Assembly (NCBI RefSeq): GCF_001870735.1
Contig: NZ_MORL01000005.1
Coordinates: 145,736-209,735, forward strand
Direction of reading: 5' to 3'
DNA length: 64,000 nt
From: Arsenicibacter rosenii
GTDB lineage: Bacteria > Bacteroidota > Bacteroidia > Cytophagales > Spirosomataceae
The position numbers and the translations under genes were made by a program. This document shows, one piece after another, positions 52,613-59,123 of this stretch. How positions within the stretch are numbered: the stretch's first letter is position 1; every line of letters begins with the position of its first letter. The notes below the pieces were generated by a model. It saw only the letters and a program-made list of their open reading frames with translations. It was not told where the DNA came from and ran no database searches.

Positions 52613-53911
52613 TTAATAGTGGCATTTTGAACACTCCAGACCACCAATGTTTGCCACTTTAAGCGGCTCTTTGCTTTCCTTACGGTGCAGGGCAACCAGC
52701 TTGTCGTAATAAGCGTTGTCTTTTGTGTTAACTTCTGTTTTCCGGTGGCAATCGATACACCAGCCCATTGTTAAAGAGGACCGTTGCTCAACTACTTCCA
52801 TTTTTTCAATCTCACCATGACAGGTCTGGCACTGAATATTACCGACATTGGCATGCTGGGCGTGATTGAAATAAGCCAGATCAGGCAGGTTATGAACGCG
52901 GATCCATTCGATAGGACGGTTCTGCTCGATGGCTGCGTAGATTTTCTGAATTTCCGGCGATTCTTTTTTGATGACACCGTGGCAATTCATACAAATGTTG
53001 GCCGAAGGAATCGTTGCCGATTTCCCGCGGTTTGCACCCGTATGGCAATAGTTACAGTCAATTTTGTATTGACCGGCATGCAGCTTGTGCGAATACGCGA
53101 TTGGCTGTTTCGGTGCATATCCCTGCTGGATACCGATACCGTACAGGCCGTCAAGCGTTGACTTAACAACAACAAACAGGAAAATCCAGATCACAATTGA
53201 ACGGGCAACCGGATTGTTGATTGTATTGGTCAGGCCATCCCGTAGGCGCTGCATAAACGGAGCTTCAGTCGTACCTTCCCCGCCTGCAGGGGTAACAGCC
53301 TTCGACAGAATGGATACAATCGCCAGCAGAACACCTAATACCAGTAACATAACCACTAACAGTGCGACCAGTACAAACGTAAAGAGGTTTGATGGTGATT
53401 CAGACGTTGCCGCAGCAGTAGCCTGACCACCTGCCGCCGGAACAGCCGTAGCTGCCGCCGCCGGAGCAGCGTTAGCTGAATCAATGTAATCCAGAATGCT
53501 CGTGATGTCAGAATCCGACAGGTTCGGGAAGCTTGACATCGCGATTTTATTGAACTTGTTGTACACACCTACTGCGTACGCATCTCCGCTCGCCACAACG
53601 GCCTGCGAGTTACGGATCCATTTCTTAAGCCAGTCTTCGCCAGGTGTACGCTGACGAACGCCTTTCAGGCCAGGACCGACCACTACTTCATCGGAAGCAG
53701 CATGACATTGGGCACAGTTGTTAGTGAACAACGACTTCCCTTTTTCTACGTCTCCGCCACCACCGGCGGGTGCCGAAGTAGCCGCAGCCGGATCTCCTCC
53801 GGCAGCCGAGTCCTGCGCCATTGCCTGACCACTACCAACCAGGATTGCCAGTGACAGAGCGAATGCTCCGCAAAACGTCGATAAGCGACTCATTGCAAAT
53901 TGCTTATTCAT
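52613..53911 (-). CDS. actA: Alternative complex III subunit ActA fused to an extra monohaem cytochrome c domain
   Basis: With the ATG at 53911 the protein has 432 residues. A signal or anchor (about 10-31) is followed by a class I cytochrome c domain (about 54-147; CAQCH at 66-70, probable ligand M125). A Ala/Pro-rich linker and a membrane span at about 176-203 come next, with a second span at about 237-256. The C-terminal multihaem domain has CxxCH motifs at 286, 307, 361, 385 and 427. Total six. ActA as described in characterised complexes is pentahaem, so the N-terminal domain is extra. The ATG at 53926 is an alternative start. The longest frame (53956) overlaps the -7 box. Confidence 0.92.
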   Translation of the reverse strand: MNKQFAMSRLSTFCGAFALSLAILVGSGQAMAQDSAAGGDPAAATSAPAGGGGDVEKGKSLFTNNCAQCHAASDEVVVGPGLKGVRQRTPGEDWLKKWIRNSQAVVASGDAYAVGVYNKFNKIAMSSFPNLSDSDITSILDYIDSANAAPAAAATAVPAAGGQATAAATSESPSNLFTFVLVALLVVMLLVLGVLLAIVSILSKAVTPAGGEGTTEAPFMQRLRDGLTNTINNPVARSIVIWIFLFVVVKSTLDGLYGIGIQQGYAPKQPIAYSHKLHAGQYKIDCNYCHTGANRGKSATIPSANICMNCHGVIKKESPEIQKIYAAIEQNRPIEWIRVHNLPDLAYFNHAQHANVGNIQCQTCHGEIEKMEVVEQRSSLTMGWCIDCHRKTEVNTKDNAYYDKLVALHRKESKEPLKVANIGGLECSKCHY

Positions 53912-53953
53912 TGACTGTTGATACATACTTTTTACCAACTTATTATTGGCACA

Positions 53954-53985
53954 CAAAAGTAATGCAGGATTGCTATTCAGTCAAA
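53954..53985 (-). promoter_or_regulatory. Predicted promoter of the act-cta respiratory operon
   Basis: On the minus strand, TTTG (53982-53985) is followed after 20 bases by TACTTTTG (53954-53961), an exact TAnnTTTG match. Transcription would begin near 53947, which rules out the actA start at 53956. The rest of the 53912-54205 gap is AT-rich with no gene I can support. Confidence 0.75.
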
Positions 53986-54205
53986 AAATGGTTTTTTTAT
54001 TTTCCATGCCACCTTTATTTATAACTTTTCTAAGCAACTAGCTGATTGGCAGTTTTCTGAGCGATTTTCCTTACCGTTTATCCAGTTTTTCTTTGTAAAA
54101 AATAAATTTTTCTACGATTAATTAATTCAACTATTCTATCATTATTTTAATCATATAAACATTACTTATACTGTCTGATTTCAGCATTCAAAATCGGTAA
54201 AAAAT

Positions 54206-54246
54206 AAAAATCCCTGTACCAACATTTTGTCGATACAGGGATTTTT
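54206..54246 (-). terminator. Intrinsic terminator after tRNA-Cys
   Basis: Arms 54206-54218 and 54234-54246 form a perfect 13-bp stem with a 15-base loop. On the minus strand it is followed by a U-rich stretch. It begins 2 bases past the tRNA 3' end. Confidence 0.88.
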
Positions 54247-54247
54247 G

Positions 54248-54318
54248 AGGTTCCGAGCGGATTCGAACCGCTGTAGAAGGTTTTGCAGACCTCTGCCTAG
54301 CCACTCGGCCACGGAACC
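54248..54318 (-). tRNA. tRNA-Cys (anticodon GCA)
   Basis: This 71-base cloverleaf has acceptor arms GGTTCCG and CGGAACC, the anticodon loop CTGCAAA, and a T loop TTCGAAT. The discriminator is U, as expected for tRNA-Cys. CCA is not encoded. It stands alone between its own promoter and terminator. Confidence 0.97.
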
Positions 54319-54359
54319 GTTTTGTATGTCACATCTGTCATTGCTGACAAACGGGACTG

Positions 54360-54390
54360 CAAAACTAGAAGAAAAATGTTTTTATCACAA
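54360..54390 (-). promoter_or_regulatory. Predicted promoter of tRNA-Cys
   Basis: On the minus strand, TTG (54388-54390) and TAGTTTTG (54360-54367) are separated by 20 bases. The -7 box is an exact TAnnTTTG match, 42 bases ahead of the mature tRNA. Confidence 0.65.
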
Positions 54391-54418
54391 TACCGCCTCA
54401 AAAAATATCGTAAAAATT

Positions 54419-54478
54419 AAAAAGGGTCGAATCCGGCAACGATAAGACAGTGTCTGTATCGCTGACCAATCCGACCCT
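54419..54478 (-). terminator. Hairpin terminator after rpsA
   Basis: AGGGTCG (54423-54429) pairs with CGACCCT (54472-54478), and the enclosed sequence has an inner stem around GCGATA and TATCGT. The minus strand continues with UUUUUAAUUUUU. It lies 39 bases past the rpsA stop. Confidence 0.8.
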
Positions 54479-54516
54479 CCTCAATATCCGGTGCCCGACA
54501 GGCAGACGGCTATTGA

Positions 54517-56301
54517 TTATTTTTTCCCTTCCAGTTGCTCTTTCAATGCAGCCAGTGCATCAAGATCACCTAACGTAGCACCACGCTCAGCCTGTGCAGG
54601 AGCGGCTTTCTCAGCTTTAGGGGCTTTAGGCTTCGCTTCTTTTTTAGGCTCGTCTTTTTCCTGCCATGTCTTTGTATGCGACAGCATGATACGTTTCTCT
54701 TCTTTCGAGAACTCGGTTACTTTGAAGTCAAGTGACTCACCAACTTCGGCCAGTGAACCGTCTTCTTTCGCCAGATTCTTGATCGAGCAGAAACCTTCGA
54801 TGCCGTATGGCAGCTCCAGTGTAGCTACTTTGTCGTTTTTGCTCAGGATTGTGCAACGGTGTGTTGATCCTACATAGAATACAGACTCAAACGTATCCCA
54901 TGGGTTCTCTTCCAGTTGCTTGTGGCCTAACGCCAGACGACGGTTTTCAACGTCCAGTTCAAGTACAATCACTTCCAGTTCTTCACCAACTTTGATGAAG
55001 TCTGAAGGATGCTTGATCTTCTTCGTCCATGACAGGTCAGATACGTGTACCAGACCGTCGATCCCTTCTTCCAGTTCAAGGAACAGACCGAAGTTGGTCA
55101 GGTTACGAACTACACCTTTGTGTTTTGTACCAACGGCATATTTCGTACGCAGTTCCGGACGAGTCCAGGGATCTTCTGTCAGTTGTTTAATGCCCAGTGA
55201 CATTTTGCGCTCGGAGCGGTCCAGTGTCAGAACAACAGCTTCAACTTCGTCGCCCACTTTCAGGAATTCCTGTGGGTTACGCAGGTGCTGTGACCATGAC
55301 ATTTCAGAAACGTGGATCAAGCCTTCAACGCCCGGCATGATTTCCAGGAACGCACCGTAGTCAGCTACGTTTACGATCCGGCCCTTCACTTTCGAGCCAA
55401 CCTGGATATCTTCAGCAAGTGCATCCCAAGGATGAGCCTGCAGTTGTTTCATCCCTAATGAGATCCGCTTCTTGTCCTCATCAAAGTCAAGCACAACAAC
55501 GTTCACACGCTGATCGAGGTGCAGTACTTCTGACGGGTGATTGATCCGGCCCCATGAAATATCGGTAATGTGCAACAGACCGTCGACACCACCCAGATCG
55601 ATGAACACACCGAAGTTGGTCATGTTCTTGATAACGCCTTCCAGTACCTGACCTTTCTCAAGGTTGTTCAGGATCTGAGTACGTTGTGCTTCAAGGTCTT
55701 TCTCGATCAGTACTTTGTGCGACACAACCACGTTGTCGTTCGCATAGTTGATCTTAACGACCTTAACTTCCATTTTCTTACCAACGAAGATGTCGAAGTC
55801 GCGGATTGGTTTCACATCGATCTGCGAACCTGGTAAGAATGCTTCGATACTGTAAATATCTACAATCAGACCACCTTTCGTCCGGCGCTTCACGAAACCA
55901 TCGATAATGAGGTCTTCGTCCAGAGCCTTCTGAATTTTTTGCCATGCTGTGATTACCTTGGCTTTCTTACGAGACAGCACCAGCTGCCCGTTCGGGTCTT
56001 CCTGGTTTTCTACGTAAACTTCAACTTCGTCACCCATTTTCAGGTCCGGCAAATCCCGGAATTCTGAAGCAGGAACTAAACCGTCTGACTTGAAACCAAT
56101 GTTCAGGATCACTTCACGATCTGTAATCCCGACCACGGTGCCCATAACAACTTCTTTTTCGTTTACCTGCGACAGTGTGTCGTTGTAAAGTTGTTCCATG
56201 CGGCTGCGTTCGTCAGCCGTATACCCGCTACCGAATCCTTTGTTATCTGCCCGGTCCCAGTCAAATTCTGGCAGATTGTCGCTTTTCTGCGTTTTGCTCA
56301 T
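54517..56301 (-). CDS. rpsA: 30S ribosomal protein S1
   Basis: S1 binds mRNA and supports initiation, which matters in Bacteroidota because Shine-Dalgarno sequences are rare. The 594-residue protein has six S1 (OB-fold) domains between about 45 and 540. Repeated signatures are LEGVIKNMTNFGVFIDLGGV, GLLHITDISWGRI, VKGRIVNVADYGAFLEI, GLIHVSEMSWSQHL and GLVHVSDLSWTKKI. An acidic N-terminus (about 1-40) and a Lys/Ala/Glu-rich tail (550-594) flank them. It is single-gene, with a promoter at 56394 and a terminator at 54419. Confidence 0.97.
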   Translation of the reverse strand: MSKTQKSDNLPEFDWDRADNKGFGSGYTADERSRMEQLYNDTLSQVNEKEVVMGTVVGITDREVILNIGFKSDGLVPASEFRDLPDLKMGDEVEVYVENQEDPNGQLVLSRKKAKVITAWQKIQKALDEDLIIDGFVKRRTKGGLIVDIYSIEAFLPGSQIDVKPIRDFDIFVGKKMEVKVVKINYANDNVVVSHKVLIEKDLEAQRTQILNNLEKGQVLEGVIKNMTNFGVFIDLGGVDGLLHITDISWGRINHPSEVLHLDQRVNVVVLDFDEDKKRISLGMKQLQAHPWDALAEDIQVGSKVKGRIVNVADYGAFLEIMPGVEGLIHVSEMSWSQHLRNPQEFLKVGDEVEAVVLTLDRSERKMSLGIKQLTEDPWTRPELRTKYAVGTKHKGVVRNLTNFGLFLELEEGIDGLVHVSDLSWTKKIKHPSDFIKVGEELEVIVLELDVENRRLALGHKQLEENPWDTFESVFYVGSTHRCTILSKNDKVATLELPYGIEGFCSIKNLAKEDGSLAEVGESLDFKVTEFSKEEKRIMLSHTKTWQEKDEPKKEAKPKAPKAEKAAPAQAERGATLGDLDALAALKEQLEGKK

Positions 56302-56393
56302 AAATGTTTGGTTGCTTGACCCTCTTAGCTACATCAGACTGTGGGTCAAATGGCAGTCTGAATTTTAGTTTTACATCTTTGTAAAAAGGACTG

Positions 56394-56401
56394 CAAAGGT
56401 A
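56394..56401 (-). promoter_or_regulatory. -7 box of the predicted rpsA promoter
   Basis: TACCTTTG on the minus strand matches TAnnTTTG exactly, 93 bases ahead of the rpsA start. The best TTTG upstream (56416-56419) is only 14 bases away, closer than usual, so only the -7 box is called. Confidence 0.55.
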
Positions 56402-56462
56402 AGATTTTTTCGTAACAAAAAGTTCTCTTTGGGCAAAAAGCGTTTGAGTTTCAGCAATAAAT

Positions 56463-56532
56463 AACCGAGGGATTACCAACCAGCCGGAAGATTTAACAAT
56501 CTCACCCTTAGCCGGATGGCAACCCCTCGGTT
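56463..56532 (-). terminator. Structured 3' element downstream of the HNH endonuclease gene
   Basis: AACCGAGGG (56463-56471) pairs perfectly with CCCTCGGTT (56524-56532). Inside, CCATCCGG and CCGGCTGG can pair with one mismatch, and the centre has a small AGATT/AATCT hairpin. The folded unit is about 70 bases and starts 27 bases past the gene. It lacks a clear U-tract, so termination is likely but unproven. Confidence 0.6.
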
Positions 56533-56559
56533 TACAGACGTATGTGGTTATGCTACCTG

Positions 56560-57075
56560 TTAATCATACCGGCGCTCGCGTTTAGCAATAAACGGCATCC
56601 AGCTGGCATCGACAGCTCCTGAAAATTCGCGCAGAAAAAGCAGGAAGGATGGTTTAAACGGTCGTTGCCGGATGTGGAGATTCGCTTCTTCCGGTGTGTA
56701 ATCTCCTTTCTTGGAATTACAGCGCTTACAGGCGGTTGTCAAATTATCCCAGTTCGTTTTTCCTCCCCTCGATTTCGGCATCACATGATCTAACGTCAGG
56801 TCTTCAGTCGTACCGCAGTACTGGCACCGGTGCCCGTCCCGCTTAAAAATATTCTGGCGGGTCAGCATAACGCCTTTATAAGGCAGATTAACATACCGGT
56901 GTAGCCGGATTACGGTTGGCATCGGAAATTCAGCCTGAACAGTACGAAGCTTAAATTGATCAGATTCGGCAACTAGTTCAGCCTTATTCAGAAAAACAAG
57001 CAAAAATGCTTTTGGAACGGAACAGATACTAAGCGCACTATAGTCTTGGTTTAAGATTAATACTTTCCTGCCCAT
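56560..57075 (-). CDS. HNH endonuclease family protein
   Basis: The 171-residue protein has an N-terminal part of about 70 residues (MGRKVLILNQDYSALSICSV) and a C-terminal HNH domain. HRCQYCG gives C84 and C87, LDHVMPKSRGG gives D96 and H97, and WDNLTTACKRCNSKKG gives the Asn and the second Cys pair (C116, C119). These are the metal-binding and catalytic positions of the HNH fold. This domain order is a common stand-alone type in Bacteroidota and cyanobacteria with no established role. It is not linked to a methylase or phage gene here. Confidence 0.9.
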   Translation of the reverse strand: MGRKVLILNQDYSALSICSVPKAFLLVFLNKAELVAESDQFKLRTVQAEFPMPTVIRLHRYVNLPYKGVMLTRQNIFKRDGHRCQYCGTTEDLTLDHVMPKSRGGKTNWDNLTTACKRCNSKKGDYTPEEANLHIRQRPFKPSFLLFLREFSGAVDASWMPFIAKRERRYD

Positions 57076-57198
57076 ACGTGGTTGAAACTTCTCTGTTTTT
57101 TAGCAATTTACAGAGTTGTCCACATTTCCACAAGATGTACTCACCGTTAAATTACTTAATGCCATAACGGGCAGAAACGTCTTGATTTCTTAACCTGA

Positions 57199-57660
57199 TC
57201 AGTACCGCTCCCGCTGCATACTGCGCTCAGCCTCGCGCTCTTTAATGCTGTCGCGCTTATCATAAAGCTTTTTCCCTTTTGCCAGCGCAATTTCCATTTT
57301 TGCAAAGCCACGTTCTGAAGTATACAACCGTACCGGTACAATTGTCAGCCCCTGATCCTTGAGTTTTTCCGTGAGCTTCCGCAGTTCCCTTTTGGTCAGC
57401 AGCAGTTTCCGGTCGCGGAGTGGTTCATGGTTATTGTAGGTACCTTCTGTGTAAGCCGAAATACTCATCTGGCGAATAAATAATTCGTCACCCAGAAACA
57501 AACAATAGGCATCCTGCAAATTAACTTTTCCTTGCCGGATCGACTTAATTTCGGTGCCGGTCAGAACAATGCCGGCGGTATATGTATCAATGAAGTAATA
57601 CTCAAAAGACGCTCTGCGGTTTTTAATATTTACTTCTTTTGCAATCGTTGCAGATGCCAT
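57199..57660 (-). CDS. smpB: SsrA-binding protein SmpB
   Basis: SmpB binds tmRNA and brings it to stalled ribosomes for trans-translation. The 153-residue protein has the oligonucleotide-binding core ([40 protein letters not shown]). A basic C-terminal tail after about residue 130 ([20 protein letters not shown]) folds into the mRNA channel. Length is normal. The tmRNA gene itself is not in this window. A promoter-hairpin-U-tract element lies 76-200 bases upstream and could be its leader. Confidence 0.96.
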   Translation of the reverse strand: MASATIAKEVNIKNRRASFEYYFIDTYTAGIVLTGTEIKSIRQGKVNLQDAYCLFLGDELFIRQMSISAYTEGTYNNHEPLRDRKLLLTKRELRKLTEKLKDQGLTIVPVRLYTSERGFAKMEIALAKGKKLYDKRDSIKEREAERSMQRERY

Positions 57661-57735
57661 ATTAACTAATCAATGAGGATAAATGAATATGCTGAATAAA
57701 CAGAGAAAGACGGCAGAGGTTCGCAGGAGAGCAAT

Positions 57736-57849
57736 AAAAAAAGACGCCCGGAGGATCAATGCGTGCGTTTTTAAAAACGGTACCAAAGTCACAGCCTCAA
57801 GACCTGATACAGCATTGATACCTTCCAGGCGATATCTTTATGTATGAAG
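57736..57849 (-). ncRNA. Putative structured small RNA or attenuated leader upstream of smpB
   Basis: A transcript of about 114 bases is predicted on the minus strand, from near 57849 to the U7 tract at 57736-57742. The 5' segment 57812-57831 pairs along its whole length with 57745-57762 (8+8 base pairs with two single-base bulges and one G-U). This long rod encloses about 49 bases that include smaller possible stems. A promoter lies at 57855. It has no SRP GGAAGCAGCC core and no tmRNA features. It could be an independent RNA, a 6S-like rod, or an attenuator controlling smpB 76 bases downstream. The rest of 57661-58085 holds no gene I can support. Confidence 0.5.
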
Positions 57850-57854
57850 GAAAG

Positions 57855-57883
57855 CAAAAGTATTCTTCAAAAAATACAAGCAA
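57855..57883 (-). promoter_or_regulatory. Predicted promoter of the RNA element upstream of smpB
   Basis: On the minus strand, TTG (57881-57883) is followed after 18 bases by TACTTTTG (57855-57862), an exact TAnnTTTG match. It is the only strong promoter ahead of smpB. Confidence 0.6.
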
Positions 57884-58085
57884 TAATTGTGCCTGTCTTA
57901 TTTTATCTCAGAAGAATACAATAGATTCAGCGTTTTGTAAAGAACACTTACTTTTTTAGAGGTACCAACTGGTTTGTTTTGATTCTAACAAAAATAATAC
58001 CAGTATTACCATCCTCTACAAAACGCCGCTTTTCATCTACGGAAAGAACTCACTAATGGATTTAACTATTCCAAATTTAGCAAAA

Positions 58086-58688
58086 TTATTTCTTAACCGT
58101 CTCTTGCGTAGATTTATAGTCTTTATTTAACCCTTCAAGAACCTTTTTGGTTACATCATTAGGCGCATCCGCAAAAAGAATACCGCCGCCTTTTGTATAG
58201 CCTAATACAAACTCGTATTTATTCTCTTTGTTGTATTTTTTCAGATACTCAAAAATCTTGTTGTAAAGTTCTTCGTTCTTCTTTTGCTCATCCAAAGCCA
58301 GTTGCTGGGCAGCCCGTTCACGGTATTGCAGCAATTCCTGTTGCTCTTTCTGCAAAGCAGCTTCTGTAGCACGCGCCTGATCCATGGTCATTGTCTGAGC
58401 GCGCTGCTGGAAAAATGCGGCTTTATTCTGCAGGTTACGGCCTTTTGTGTTCAGGTCGTTATCTAATTGAAAACGCTTGCTTTCAAGTACTTTCTGCGTA
58501 TCCTTGAAAAAATCGTATTTGGTCAGCAGGGAGTCAACGTTGACATAAACAATCGACTTACCTTTTGATTCGGTAGGTACAGCTGTTGCTGTTGTTTCTT
58601 GTGATGGGGTCCCTTTGAAATGCAAATAATACAGTACAGCGACGGCAACAGCCAGTACGATGTTAAGAATCAACGAAGCGTTCTTCAC
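58086..58688 (-). CDS. OmpH/Skp-like periplasmic chaperone family protein
   Basis: The 200-residue protein has an N-terminal signal anchor (about 5-23). The OmpH pattern follows: IVYVNVDSLLTKYDFFKDTQ, then a long charged coiled coil (about 75-150, rich in Gln, Arg, Ala and Glu), and the closing strand-helix YEFVLGYTKGGGILFADAPN with DVTKKVLEGLNKDYK. Skp-family proteins hold unfolded outer-membrane proteins in the periplasm. The uncleaved-looking N-terminus may keep it membrane-bound. No bam gene is adjacent. Confidence 0.88.
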   Translation of the reverse strand: MKNASLILNIVLAVAVAVLYYLHFKGTPSQETTATAVPTESKGKSIVYVNVDSLLTKYDFFKDTQKVLESKRFQLDNDLNTKGRNLQNKAAFFQQRAQTMTMDQARATEAALQKEQQELLQYRERAAQQLALDEQKKNEELYNKIFEYLKKYNKENKYEFVLGYTKGGGILFADAPNDVTKKVLEGLNKDYKSTQETVKK

Positions 58689-58747
58689 GAGATAATCAGT
58701 TAGTTATTGTTAATAGTTTCTACAAAATTATCAAAATCATTGCCTAA

Positions 58748-59116
58748 TTACGCCCTTTTCCCTACGATTTGTTGAGAGGGCGCCATTGCCTGCCGGATAT
58801 AGTAACCCGCCAGTCCGGCTAAACCAGCCACCAGACCAGCCACTAACGGCGTCAAAAGCAGCATTCCTGCCGGTGAGGTACTTTTAATAATCAGCTGGCT
58901 CATGCGGTTTGTCATAATCCCACCCGTCTGTACATGAATCAGCAACGCATAGGCAGCCCAAACCAGCGCAGCTCCGGCAAATGCCTGTCCGAATGATTGC
59001 CAGGCATGTTTCCCCTGCCAGTAACAACAGCCTGCCGCTACTAATGCCATACTCCACCAGGGCAACAGGAGCTGGGCCACAAAACTTAATACGGCGATAA
59101 TCAGAATAAGTCGCAT
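58748..59116 (-). CDS. Small integral membrane protein, function unknown
   Basis: The 122-residue protein is almost entirely hydrophobic, with about four membrane spans (roughly 3-18, 20-33, 45-62 and 82-106) and a short basic C-terminus. It starts 7 bases after the second penicillin acylase stop and is probably co-transcribed with it. I do not recognise a family. Confidence 0.7.
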   Translation of the reverse strand: MRLILIIAVLSFVAQLLLPWWSMALVAAGCCYWQGKHAWQSFGQAFAGAALVWAAYALLIHVQTGGIMTNRMSQLIIKSTSPAGMLLLTPLVAGLVAGLAGLAGYYIRQAMAPSQQIVGKRA

Positions 59117-59123
59117 AATGAAT

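Noticed and set aside
53912-53956. Longer actA start at 53956
   Set aside because: It lies upstream of the predicted transcription start and overlaps the -7 box.
57736-57849. Signal recognition particle RNA or tmRNA near smpB
   Set aside because: There is no GGAAGCAGCC-type SRP core. The unit is far too short and lacks the tRNA-like ends for tmRNA.
57995-58008. Palindrome TAATACCAGTATTA downstream of the OmpH-like gene as a terminator
   Set aside because: It is a perfect palindrome that leaves almost no loop, and the trailing U-run is short. It may be a protein site, but nothing supports one.
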